Shown in pieces: positions 1 to 7,594 of a DNA stretch of 64,000 bases. The position numbers and the translations under genes were made by a program. Source of the stretch: Aquipseudomonas guryensis (GTDB lineage Bacteria; Pseudomonadota; Gammaproteobacteria; Pseudomonadales; Pseudomonadaceae); contig NZ_JACJFN010000004.1 in the NCBI RefSeq assembly GCF_014164785.1, positions 470,582 through 534,581 on the forward strand. The letters run 5' to 3'. The notes under the pieces are model-generated. The model saw nothing but the letters and a program-made list of their open reading frames with translations. It had not been told where the DNA came from and ran no database searches. Each line of letters starts with the position of its first letter. The first letter of the stretch is position 1.

Positions 1-2
1 AG

Positions 3-290
3 GCGGCATTGTCGGCGCTGGTCAAAACCATGGCGGTGGAGTTTTCGAAGAGGGGTATCCGCATCAACATGGTTTCACCGGGGCCGACGAAGACCGCCAT
101 CTGGGGAGGACTTGGCCTGTCCGAGGGTGAGCTTCAGGTAGTCGCGGACGGGGTCTCAAAACGGCTGCTGACGCAGGAGTTTCTGGAGCCCGAGGCAGTG
201 GCCAAGGTTATTGCCTTTCAGTTGTCGAACGGCGCTTCAGGGGTGTTCGGCCAGGACTGGGTGGTGGACGCCGGCTACAGCCTGATCTGA
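3..290 (+). CDS. SDR family oxidoreductase, C-terminal part (cut by window edge)
   Basis: About 95 codons of a short-chain dehydrogenase/reductase whose start lies to the left of the window. The visible part begins inside the helix that follows the catalytic Tyr/Lys (K-A-A-L-S-A-L style), then shows the typical R-I-N-M-V-S-P-G-P core (SDRs end the catalytic domain with N-x-x-x-P-G) and the usual end A-S-G-V-F-G-Q-D-W-V-V-D-A-G-Y. Substrate cannot be inferred. A hairpin follows the stop by 9 bases. An alternative TTG at 9 exists but would leave a protein without a Rossmann fold, so truncation by the edge is the better reading. Confidence 0.85.
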   Translation, partial: AALSALVKTMAVEFSKRGIRINMVSPGPTKTAIWGGLGLSEGELQVVADGVSKRLLTQEFLEPEAVAKVIAFQLSNGASGVFGQDWVVDAGYSLI

Positions 291-298
291 GGCCTGAA

Positions 299-339
299 CG
301 AGGTTCAGTTCATCTACTCAATGGATGGACTGAACCTCG
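299..339 (+). terminator. hairpin after the SDR gene
   Basis: Arms at 299-314 and 324-339 pair over 16 bases with one mismatch around a 9-base loop. The following bases (tgttgttg) are only moderately T-rich, so it may be an imperfect Rho-independent terminator. Confidence 0.55.
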
Positions 340-466
340 TGTTGTTGTGGCTCCATGATTCTTAACACGGGTTTAGATTTATCCGGCCAGTGATTCGACA
401 GCCATTGGCAACACTGTCACTGGCTGTCATCGACCCATCTCACTTCCTGCTTCAATTCGCGCCGGC

Positions 467-1051
467 CTAGCTCTGGCCGATCAGCCCGCGAGGCTGCGGT
501 CTAGCGTGGCGATATAGCTCATTACGTTCACGCTCGTCCTCGACCCACGGTGCCAAACCGCTATGCGCTCGCTCGGCTTGACTGTGGCGTCGCCAGGCTG
601 GCGAAGGCCTCCAGCGCTTTGAGATCGATCTGGCTGCAGTTGGCCGGTTCTAGCGCAGCGAGGTTAACCAGCCCCCACAATTGCTTGTCCAAATACGGCG
701 GACAATCCAGGCAGTCATGTGCTTCCCGATGACCTAGAGGCTCTTCCAGCAGACCATCCTAGGGATCAGGTAACTCGCAGTCGGTAGCGAAGCGGGGCGG
801 CTGGCGGTTTTCCACCAAAGCCAGTCGGCGTGGAGGCTCGGCAACCTTGAAGCGCCCCTGGGTAACTGGGCTGAGCCCCTCGACAGCAGCAGGGCGCAGT
901 ACGTCGTCTTGAGCTTCAGTCGTGCCGCTGCATTACAGCGGAAGAGCAAGAGCAGTGGCCAGCAGGCGACGGTGACGCGGCTCGTCGTTTAGCTCGCGGG
1001 ACCGGTCTGCAATCAAGGGAAAAACACTTGCAGCAACGAGTCAGGAGTCAT
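467..1051 (-). pseudogene. decayed gene, family not recognised
   Basis: On the minus strand a protein-like reading can be followed from an ATG at 1051 to a stop at 467, but only by changing frame. It starts M-T-P-D-S-L-L-Q-V-F, shifts frame into P-L-I-A-D-R-S-R-E-L-N-D-E-P, meets a stop after A-L-A-L-P-L, continues with R-F-K-V-A-E-P-P-R-R-L-A-L-V-E-N, meets a TAG, continues with R-E-A-H-D-C-L-D-C-P-P-Y-L-D, and after a last shift ends with L-A-P-W-V-E-D-E-R-E-R-N-E-L-Y-R. Amino-acid composition stays protein-like through each segment, which argues for a once-intact gene of about 195 codons. I do not recognise the family. Boundaries are approximate and the start is uncertain because the ATG overlaps the regulatory palindrome at 1045-1078. 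Confidence 0.45.
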
Positions 1052-1100
1052 ATTGACCGCATGGAGTCAATATGACTCTTTTTGCCATGGTCATAAATAC
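1047..1100 (+). promoter_or_regulatory. three NorR/FhpR-type enhancer sites
   Basis: Three matches to the NorR consensus GT-N7-AC lie upstream of ppyR: 1047-1057 (GTCATATTGAC), 1066-1076 (GTCAATATGAC) and 1090-1100 (GTCATAAATAC). The first two together form a perfect 13-base inverted repeat (1045-1078). NorR is a nitric-oxide sensing sigma54 activator and E. coli norVW also carries three such sites; the Pseudomonas relative is FhpR. That these sites bind FhpR is inferred. Confidence 0.6.
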
Positions 1101-1142
1101 ACAGTGCGCACTTAAGGTATTGATATTTAATGAAATAAAAGA

Positions 1143-1158
1143 TGGCACGAAGTCTGAA
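1143..1158 (+). promoter_or_regulatory. sigma54-like promoter of ppyR-nnrS
   Basis: The -24 element TGGCACG at 1143-1149 is a perfect match. After four bases the -12 element CTGAA matches TTGCA at 3 of 5 positions and lacks the usual GC. The 45-95 base distance to the three upstream sites suits an enhancer-dependent promoter; the start codon is about 90 bases downstream. Confidence 0.45.
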
Positions 1159-1245
1159 GGTTAAGGGTGCGCACTTCGGGCTCTTCGGCCCACCAAGCGC
1201 GCTGGAAGCCTGACTCATCATCTCTACTGATCGGAGCAAGCCATC

Positions 1246-1509
1246 ATGATCGACTACATCCGCCAGCCCCGTAACCTGCTCTTCCTGTCCAGCGTGATCC
1301 TGGCTACCGGCCTGGTCATGCTGATCGCCGGCATCGCGCTGGCCTATGTTCTCGATCAGTACCTGAACATCGTCGAGTTGGTCGGCGCCCATTCGCTGAC
1401 CATTCTCGGCCCATCAGCGATCAAGATCGGCTACGTGATGCGGCTGCTCGTCTCTCACCACTTGAACAAGAGCACATCCGCGGAGAGCTTCACTCATGTT
1501 GCTTACTGA
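1246..1509 (+). CDS. ppyR: PpyR-like small transmembrane regulator
   Basis: An 87-residue membrane protein with a long hydrophobic segment at about residues 11-38 (L-L-F-L-S-S-V-I-L-A-T-G ...) and a second, weaker one at about 45-70. Size, the N-terminal M-I-D-Y-I-R-Q-P-R motif and the position directly before nnrS match PpyR of P. aeruginosa (PA2663), reported as a membrane regulator affecting psl and pyoverdine genes. A GGAG-type ribosome site precedes the ATG. Its end overlaps the nnrS start by 14 bases, so the two are one transcription unit. Upstream NorR-type sites suggest induction by nitric oxide. Family assignment is from memory; function in this strain is inferred. Confidence 0.75.
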   Translation: MIDYIRQPRNLLFLSSVILATGLVMLIAGIALAYVLDQYLNIVELVGAHSLTILGPSAIKIGYVMRLLVSHHLNKSTSAESFTHVAY

Positions 1510-2683
1510 TCCCGCTCGGGGACTGGCGATCAGACCTATCTGGCGCTTGGGCTTTCGCCCGTTTTTCATTGCCGGCAGCGCCTTTGCAGTACTGGCCATC
1601 GGTCTCTGGAGCATGTTGCTTAGTGGCTGGTTAAACCACTGGCAACCCAGCGGAGGTGGCCTTGCTTGGCACCGCCACGAAATGTTGTTTGGCTTTGCCT
1701 GCGCGATCATCGCCGGCTTCCTGCTCACCGCCGTGCAGAACTGGACCGGTCGTCCTGGCCTGCAGGGGCGGCCGCTGGCCTTGCTGTTCCTGGTTTGGCT
1801 ACTGGCACGCCTGGCCTGGCTGTGCGCCCTGCCTTTGGGTGTGTTGATTGCGCTGCAGCTAGCGTTCCTGCCGCTACTGGCCGGAGTGATTGCTGTCCAG
1901 CTGCACGCTGTGCGGCAACGCCACAACTACCCCATCGTGCTGGTGCTCATTCTAATGAGCCTGTGCCAGGCACAAGTGCTGTATGGCCTGGTCCTGGGTG
2001 ACGATGTCCTGCAGCGGCGTGGCGTACTGAGCGCCTTGTGGCTGGTCGCCGGATTGATCGGCATCATCGGCGGCCGTGTCATTCCCTTCTTTACCTTGCG
2101 CGGCCTGGGGCTGACCCTGCCAGTCAAAAGCAGCCCACGGCTCGACAAACTCGGCCTGGCCTGCGCGCTATTGGTGGCCGGACTGACAGCAGCAGGCTGC
2201 AACGAATTACAACGACCCTGGCTGGCGCCGCTGTTTCTGTTGATCGTCGGTCTGCATGGTCTGCGTCTGTGGCGGTGGTACCAACCGGGCATCTGGCGGG
2301 TACCGTTGCTCTGGTCGTTGCATCTGGCGTATGCCTGGCTGGCATTGGCCGCGCTGGGCATGGCGGCCTGGCATCTTGGCCTGTTGAGTCAGTCCAGTCT
2401 GGCCACCCATGCCCTGGCAGTCGGTGGCATGGGCGGATTGATCCTGGCCATGCTTGCCCGGATTAGCCTCGGCCACACCGGTCGCCCGCTACAGCCACCA
2501 GCAGCAATCAGCTGGGCTTTCGCCACGCTTCACTTTGGCGCATTCAGCCGCGTGCTACTGGTTAGCTTTATGCCCAGCGCCCTCTGGCTGGCTGCGTTGG
2601 CATGGGTAATGGCCTTCTTACTATTCCTGCACCATTACACGCCCTTACTGTGCCAAGCCAGGCCGGACGGCCAGCCGGGCTGA
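1496..2683 (+). CDS. nnrS: NnrS family protein (nitric oxide/nitrosative stress membrane protein)
   Basis: 395 residues, about twelve predicted membrane helices. The N-terminal I-W-R-L-G-F-R-P-F-F motif, the W-H-x-H-E-M-L-F-G motif near residue 60, G-G-R-V-I-P-F-F-T near 195 and H-A-x-x-V-G-G-M-G-x-x-I-L-A-M-x-x-R near 310 with A-R-I-S-L-G-H-T-G-R are hallmark NnrS sequences. NnrS proteins are heme- and copper-containing inner-membrane proteins that help cells tolerate nitric oxide. The ATG overlaps the end of ppyR, with GGAG 11 bases upstream, so translation is probably coupled. It converges on the trmK-like gene with no clear terminator in the 64-base gap. Confidence 0.92.
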   Translation: MLLTDPARGLAIRPIWRLGFRPFFIAGSAFAVLAIGLWSMLLSGWLNHWQPSGGGLAWHRHEMLFGFACAIIAGFLLTAVQNWTGRPGLQGRPLALLFLVWLLARLAWLCALPLGVLIALQLAFLPLLAGVIAVQLHAVRQRHNYPIVLVLILMSLCQAQVLYGLVLGDDVLQRRGVLSALWLVAGLIGIIGGRVIPFFTLRGLGLTLPVKSSPRLDKLGLACALLVAGLTAAGCNELQRPWLAPLFLLIVGLHGLRLWRWYQPGIWRVPLLWSLHLAYAWLALAALGMAAWHLGLLSQSSLATHALAVGGMGGLILAMLARISLGHTGRPLQPPAAISWAFATLHFGAFSRVLLVSFMPSALWLAALAWVMAFLLFLHHYTPLLCQARPDGQPG

Positions 2684-2747
2684 ACCTAAACACCCCAACA
2701 GTAAGGAAGTGCCTTGAACGAGATTGCGCTGATCGGAAATGCGTCCT

Positions 2748-3461
2748 TCAGCGTTTCGTGTCTTCTTGAGCAAGTAGTTCGCTGACCCACCGGACCTGTT
2801 GGGTGAGCGCTTGAATCTTCTCCTCGGGCACGGCCTGCCGCGCTCGGGTGAAGTGGCTCAGGGTGCGCTGCTTCAGGCGCAACAGGCGCTGCCACTTGGC
2901 CAGAAATGCCGGGCTGCGTTCCTGTAATTGCAGAGGGCCGAAGTACAGCTCCTGGGAGCTGTACAGCACCGGTCCGCTGCGCTCGGCGACGATGATTTCG
3001 TAGTTGAAGCGGTTTTCCCGCAGCACTTCCTCGGCGAGGATGCGGTAGCCATGTTCCATCAGCCATTGACGCAGGGGCTGCTCGCCGCCGTTGGGCTGCA
3101 GGATCAGACGTTCCTGGCCGCTCAGGCGTGCCTGATCACGGTCGAGGATGTCGCGGATCGTTTCGCCGCCCATGCCGCAGAGGCTGATTGCCGTGATGCC
3201 GTCTGCGGGCTCGATCACCGCCAGGCCATTGGCCAGGCGCACGCTGATGCACTGGCTCAGCCCATTCTCGCGCACGCTGCGCTGCGCCGCGTGAAACGGC
3301 GTCAACGCCACCTCGCCGGCAACCGCCGAGGCGATCACGCCACGCTTCATCAAGGCGACGAGCAGGTAGCCGTGATCCGAGCCAATATCGGCCAGCCGCG
3401 CACCGGCCGGCACGTGCGTCGCCACGCGCTCCAGGCGCTCGGATAATCGCTGTTCGTTCAA
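2748..3461 (-). CDS. trmK: tRNA (adenine-22-N1)-methyltransferase family protein
   Basis: 237 residues of a class I SAM-dependent methyltransferase of the TrmK/DUF633 family. The SAM-binding motif L-A-D-I-G-S-D-H-G-Y-L is near residue 25, followed by A-V-A-G-E-V and the diagnostic I-S-L-C-G-M-G-G-E-T-I and Q-P-N-G-G-E-Q-P-L-R-x-W-L motifs. The family methylates N1 of A22 in tRNA. I chose a TTG start at 3461 because GAGG lies six bases before it and homologues begin N-E-x-R-L-S; a GTG at 3494 is in frame but has no ribosome site. It stands alone on this strand. Whether A22 is the target in Pseudomonas is inferred from family. Confidence 0.8.
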   Translation of the reverse strand: MNEQRLSERLERVATHVPAGARLADIGSDHGYLLVALMKRGVIASAVAGEVALTPFHAAQRSVRENGLSQCISVRLANGLAVIEPADGITAISLCGMGGETIRDILDRDQARLSGQERLILQPNGGEQPLRQWLMEHGYRILAEEVLRENRFNYEIIVAERSGPVLYSSQELYFGPLQLQERSPAFLAKWQRLLRLKQRTLSHFTRARQAVPEEKIQALTQQVRWVSELLAQEDTKR

Positions 3462-3700
3462 CTGCTGCCTCGTTTCACCAGGGTCGTCCGGCACGTTGGG
3501 CCGGAACGGCGCGCGATTCTGGCGGGCAACAGCGTGCCTGGCAAATCAGGCAGACACTATTGAGTGCTGGTAACAGAGAAGCAGGGCGTATTTGAAAGAG
3601 TCCAGGGAGGCCCTCAGCGAAACAGTCTGTAAAAGATCCCCCGCCGCGTGCGAGACAGCTGCGATTATGATTTGGTTCCCTTGGCTTCCAGCATTCTTGC

Positions 3701-4192
3701 ATGACCACCACATCGGAACCTCCCAGTCGCGCTTTTCCTAGCGAGGCAAATCGGTACTGCGAAATCCTCTCCCTGTCAGATCAGGCGTGTTCTTCGGTTC
3801 GCCCGCTGACTGTTCTACTGTCGACGATCACGACACCGCTCAAGCAGTTTGAACGCATCCACGTGGGCGATACGTGCGATGTCATGCGCGATGCCGTCAT
3901 GCGTATGCAACGCGACTACTGCCTGGTGTTTGCATCGCCCGACGACGGTTTTCCGCTCGGTTACGTGGCCAGAAAGCGCTTGGCCTTAGAGCTGCTGACG
4001 GGCAGCCGCCCTGATGTGCTGCGCCTGGTCACCATTGCTCCCTGTTTGCCCATCTCGATCAGCGTCAACGAAGCGCTGCGTGTGCTGGTTCGCAAGCAGG
4101 CTCAGCTTGGCGTGCTCTGTGATCGTGAAGGCGCTGCCATCGGCATGTGCACCCGTGAAGTCCTGCGGTGCCTGGCGGAGGATCGCCTATAG
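3701..4192 (+). CDS. CBS-domain-like hypothetical protein
   Basis: 163 residues with no signal peptide or membrane segment. Two repeats have the shape of degenerate CBS motifs: the first, about residues 55-105, contains V-G-D-T-C-D-V-M-R-D-A-V followed by Y-C-L-V-F-A-S-P-D-D-G-F-P-L-G-Y-V; the second, about 108-160, contains P-I-S-I-S-V-N-E-A-L-R-V-L followed by L-G-V-L-C-D-R-E-G-A-A-I-G-M. CBS pairs usually bind adenine nucleotides. It precedes the CBS-containing CorC/HlyC-type gene by 161 bases with a hairpin between them, so a shared role is possible but unproven. Confidence 0.6.
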   Translation: MTTTSEPPSRAFPSEANRYCEILSLSDQACSSVRPLTVLLSTITTPLKQFERIHVGDTCDVMRDAVMRMQRDYCLVFASPDDGFPLGYVARKRLALELLTGSRPDVLRLVTIAPCLPISISVNEALRVLVRKQAQLGVLCDREGAAIGMCTREVLRCLAEDRL

Positions 4193-4250
4193 GCAGCCCC
4201 CTTTATTTCGGGTCCTTTTCCCGTGTCGGTTGCACATGGGGCCCGAGTTT

Positions 4251-4276
4251 GCCTCGGCTTGCCGAGGCTCTTTCTT
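4251..4276 (+). terminator. terminator after the CBS-like gene
   Basis: GCCTCGG and CCGAGGC pair around CTTG at 4251-4268 and are followed by a short T-rich run (tctttctt), a plausible Rho-independent terminator. Confidence 0.6.
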
Positions 4277-4353
4277 GATCGTGTGGGCAATGTTCACCCA
4301 CTGATACATACGAGTAGATGAGTCGTGCGCCGAGACGCACGCAGGAGAAAGCA

Positions 4354-5709
4354 GTGGAATTTTTCGCATTGGGCTTGCTGATCGTCCTCAATGGCTTGTT
4401 TGCCATGTCGGAGATCGCCCTGGTGACAGCTAGAAAGGCGCGCTTGATGAAATTAGCGGCCGAGGGTGATTCGGCCGCTGCGGTGGCGTTGAAACTGGGC
4501 GAGGATCCGACCAAGTTTCTTTCGGCCATTCAGATCGGCATTACCTCCATCGGCATCCTCAACGGTATCGTCGGTGAGGCCGTTCTCGCTGCGCCGCTGG
4601 CAACGTGGCTACAGACCCTGGGCGTAGCGGAGGCGACCGCGAGCATTGGCGCGACGGCAGGTGTGGTCATCGTCATCACCTACGTCTCCATCGTGATTGG
4701 CGAGCTGGTACCCAAGCGCATCGGCCAGCTCAACCCCGAAACCATTGCTCGTCTAGTCGCTCGGCCGATGATGACGCTGTCCTTCCTGACGCGCCCGTTC
4801 GTGGTACTGCTGTCGTGGTCGACTCACACCATTTTGCGCATCTTGGGTGTCCGCCAGACGAGCAACTCAGGTGTCACGGAGGAGGAGATCCACGCCATGC
4901 TGGAAGAGGGCTCGGAGACGGGGGTTATCGAGCAGCATCAGCACGAGATGGTGCGCAATGTATTCCGCCTGGACGATCGTCAACTCGGCTCGTTGATGAT
5001 TCCACGCTCCGATCTGGTCTTCGTGGATGTTCGCAAGACCCCGGAAGAGAACATCCAGGCCATGATCGAGTCCGAGCATTCACGCTTCCCGGTTTGCGAT
5101 GGCGGTTTCGATAACCTGCTGGGCGTGATTCATGCCAAGCAGGCCTTTGCTTGCCTGGCCAAGGGCGAGAAACCCGATTTCACGGAACAGTTGCACCCCT
5201 GCGTCTTCGTACCGGAAACCCTGACTGGAATGGAATTGCTGGAGCAGTTTCGCGCCAGCGGCATGCAGATGGCCTTCGTGATCGACGAGTATGGTGAGCT
5301 GGAGGGTATCGTGACCCTGCAGGACGTGCTGGAAGCGGTGACGGGAGAGTTCACCCCCAACAACGCTGAAGATGCCTGGGCGGTACAGCGCCATGATGGG
5401 TCTTGGCTGCTTGATGGTGCCATCCCGATTCCCGAGATGAAGGATCGCCTGGCGCTCAAGACGGTGCCCGAAGAGGACAAAGGGCGTTATCACACGGTAT
5501 CCGGCATGTTCATGCTGCTGCTAGGCCGTGTGCCGGCGACCAGCGACCGCGTCGAGTGGGATGGCTGGATGTTCGAAGTGGTTGATATGGACGGCAAGCG
5601 CATCGACAAGGTCCTGGCCACTCCCGTCGAGCTTCCCGACAGCAGCGATGGCGAAGGCACCTTGCCCTGGAGCGATGCTGACAATCACGCGGTAGGGAAG
5701 CAGCGCTAA
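4354..5709 (+). CDS. CorC/HlyC-type membrane protein (DUF21, CBS pair, CorC domain)
   Basis: 451 residues. The N-terminal DUF21 domain (about 1-190) has a signal-anchor helix with L-L-I-V-L-N-G-L-F-A-M-S-E-I-A-L and the motif S-x-I-Q-I-G-I-T-S-I-G-I-L. A CBS pair follows (about 205-325, with M-I-P-R-S-D-L-V-F-V-D), ending in F-V-I-D-E-Y-G-E-L-E-G-I-V-T, then a CorC/HlyC domain (about 350-430, with G-A-I-P-I-P-E-M). Relatives are linked to divalent cation (Mg2+/Co2+) export. I chose the GTG at 4354 because AGGAG is six bases upstream and the protein then begins directly with the first helix; an ATG at 4318 would add 12 charged residues. Cargo is not certain. Confidence 0.88.
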   Translation: MEFFALGLLIVLNGLFAMSEIALVTARKARLMKLAAEGDSAAAVALKLGEDPTKFLSAIQIGITSIGILNGIVGEAVLAAPLATWLQTLGVAEATASIGATAGVVIVITYVSIVIGELVPKRIGQLNPETIARLVARPMMTLSFLTRPFVVLLSWSTHTILRILGVRQTSNSGVTEEEIHAMLEEGSETGVIEQHQHEMVRNVFRLDDRQLGSLMIPRSDLVFVDVRKTPEENIQAMIESEHSRFPVCDGGFDNLLGVIHAKQAFACLAKGEKPDFTEQLHPCVFVPETLTGMELLEQFRASGMQMAFVIDEYGELEGIVTLQDVLEAVTGEFTPNNAEDAWAVQRHDGSWLLDGAIPIPEMKDRLALKTVPEEDKGRYHTVSGMFMLLLGRVPATSDRVEWDGWMFEVVDMDGKRIDKVLATPVELPDSSDGEGTLPWSDADNHAVGKQR

Positions 5710-5839
5710 CCCGCGAAAATGCATCGGAGCTTGATCGCTACCTGTCCGCGGTCACCGCTTTTTGCCGGCACAGCAGAATGGGCGATGCCGAACAAGCAGG
5801 CATTGCCCGCAGGCGGTTCCTGCACCTGTTGCCTGTGCA

Positions 5840-6388
5840 TCAGGCAAGTTGTTGCTCTTCGTCGCGCAGCTGACTGCTCAGTTGGTCGCAGCTCGCCGAC
5901 CAGTCGGTTAGCCAGGCCGGCAGTTGCGGTGACTGCTCGGCCAGACCCAGCTCGCGAGCAAACTCCGCCGGTGATACGTTGCCCTTGGGGCCACGAAACA
6001 GGCCGCGCATGATGACCACGCCGAGCACTCGTCCATCCTTGACGAAGCGGTGCTCGACGAAGCTCCACTTGGCATCCCAGCCCAGCATGCGGGTGTGGAT
6101 CTCGAAGGCTTCAAACAGCCGTAACTCCCGACGAAACTTGCCCCACACATCGCCAACGATGGGCAGCGCCCGGTGGCGCAGGGCAACCCGATAGGCTCCG
6201 CTGCGCAGCACGTAATCCATGCGCCCGACATCCGCGAGGGTGAAGTAGCGGCCATTGGTGACATGCCGGTTGAAGTCCAGATCCAGCGGCCACACCCCCA
6301 GCCTGATGACCGTGGTTGCCAGGCCTGGCACCGGACGGCGCCAGGGGCGGTGCAGCAACATCCAGATGAGACGGAACCAGAGATTCAT
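5840..6388 (-). CDS. acyl-CoA thioesterase family protein (hot-dog fold)
   Basis: 182 residues. After a short hydrophobic N-terminus (M-N-L-W-F-R-L-I-W-M-L-L) comes the 4HBT-like segment W-P-L-D-L-D-F-N-R-H-V-T-N-G-R-Y-F-T-L-A-D, where D-x-N-x-H-x-x-N is the usual hot-dog signature; W-D-A-K-W-S-F-V-E-H-R-F follows. This resembles the THEM6-like thioesterase group common in Pseudomonas. Start at 6388 has an AGGTG site; longer readings upstream run into the divergent promoter of the GlxA-type gene. Substrate unknown. Confidence 0.78.
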   Translation of the reverse strand: MNLWFRLIWMLLHRPWRRPVPGLATTVIRLGVWPLDLDFNRHVTNGRYFTLADVGRMDYVLRSGAYRVALRHRALPIVGDVWGKFRRELRLFEAFEIHTRMLGWDAKWSFVEHRFVKDGRVLGVVIMRGLFRGPKGNVSPAEFARELGLAEQSPQLPAWLTDWSASCDQLSSQLRDEEQQLA

Positions 6389-6492
6389 GAAAAGGCACCT
6401 GCTTGAGTGAGGGCGCACTCTAGTCAGGCTCTTTGCGCTAAGGTAGGTGCAGAAATGACTTATTTCATGCGATATGTGCAATGGAGCCCTGT

Positions 6493-7464
6493 ATGCATGT
6501 GACGCTTCTGCTGGCCGAGCAGTGCTCTATTGCCAGTGCCAGCCTGGCGCTCGAGATACTGGATGCCGCCAACCGCTTTGCCGAAGCCGGCAAGCAACCG
6601 TTCAAGGTGGTTATCGCTTCTGCCGACGGTTGCCCAGTGGCGAGCCCGACCGGGCAAACATTGCAGGTGGATGCCGCGCTGGCCGAGGTCAGGCGAACCG
6701 ATCTGGTGCTGATTCCGGGTTTTCTGTTTAGCCTGCGCGATGCCTTGCCGGCGCTGGCTCAGTACGCCCCCTGGCTGCGGCAGCAGCATGCCCAGGGCGC
6801 GTTTATCGCGGCGATGTGTACGGCCAGCTTCATGCTTGCCGAGGCCGGCTTGCTCGATGACATGCCGGCAACCACCCATTGGGCCTTTGCCGACTTTTTC
6901 CGCCGCCGCTATCCGCAGGTGCTGCTGGATGAGCGGCGCATTCTCTGCGAAAGCGAACGCCTGATCAGCGGTGCTGGCGCCAGCGCGGCAATAGACCTGC
7001 TGCTGCACCTGATCCGCCGCTTCGCCTCGCTCGAACTGGCTCAGCAGTGCAGTCGCTATCTGCTGATCGACAATGTGCGCAGCGAGCAGTCCGTTTACGT
7101 GCTCTGGTCGATGCCCAAGCAGCATGGCGATGAGGCCATCCTGCGGGTACAGAACTGGATGGAGGCGCGCTTCGATCAGCCCTTCCAGATCGCCGAACTG
7201 GCCGAGCGCTTTGGCTTTGGTGAGCGCAATTTCAAGCGGCGTTTCCGCGAGGCAACGGGCTACACCGCGCTGGGTTACCTGCAGGCGCTGCGCCTGGAAA
7301 AAGCCAAGCACTTGCTGGAGACGACGCAGCTGAGCCTGGAAAGCATCACCGCCAGGGTGGGCTATGAAGACAGCAACTCGTTTCGTCGCTTGTTCCAGCA
7401 GCGTGTCGGCTCGTCGCCAGCGGCCTTTCGCAAGATGTTTGCGCAGCAGGCGGGTTGCCCCTGA
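6493..7464 (+). CDS. GlxA-type AraC family transcriptional regulator
   Basis: 323 residues: an N-terminal DJ-1/PfpI-like amidase domain (about 1-170, with A-A-M-C-T-A-S-F-M-L-A-E-A-G-L-L and T-T-H-W) and a C-terminal AraC double helix-turn-helix (about 222-320, with F-G-F-G-E-R-N-F-K-R-R-F-R and R-V-G-Y-E-D-S-N-S-F-R-R-L-F-Q). The nucleophile-elbow region keeps a Cys. Proteins of this type sense small metabolites and activate catabolic genes. Start chosen at 6493, six bases after GGAG; an ATG at 6481 overlaps that site. It is divergent from the thioesterase, a possible target. Not linked here to any obvious catabolic operon. Confidence 0.85.
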   Translation: MHVTLLLAEQCSIASASLALEILDAANRFAEAGKQPFKVVIASADGCPVASPTGQTLQVDAALAEVRRTDLVLIPGFLFSLRDALPALAQYAPWLRQQHAQGAFIAAMCTASFMLAEAGLLDDMPATTHWAFADFFRRRYPQVLLDERRILCESERLISGAGASAAIDLLLHLIRRFASLELAQQCSRYLLIDNVRSEQSVYVLWSMPKQHGDEAILRVQNWMEARFDQPFQIAELAERFGFGERNFKRRFREATGYTALGYLQALRLEKAKHLLETTQLSLESITARVGYEDSNSFRRLFQQRVGSSPAAFRKMFAQQAGCP

Positions 7465-7594
7465 GAGCCTGTTTACGATCTTTCCATCAAGACGCACTTG
7501 CGGCTGGGGGCATCAGTGCCGATGCAGCTGACGGCAGCTTGTATGCTGCGGTCGTTGGGTTTGCAGCACCCGAGCGCTGCAGAGCGGGCGAAGC

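Noticed and set aside
550..949. Two small ORFs (plus 550-732, minus 734-949)
   Set aside because: They are wrong frames of, or fragments within, the decayed minus-strand gene; neither has a ribosome site or coherent composition.
1120..1136. Anr/Dnr-like box (TTGATATTTAATGAA) before ppyR
   Set aside because: Only the left half matches TTGAT-N4-ATCAA; the NorR-type sites explain the region better.
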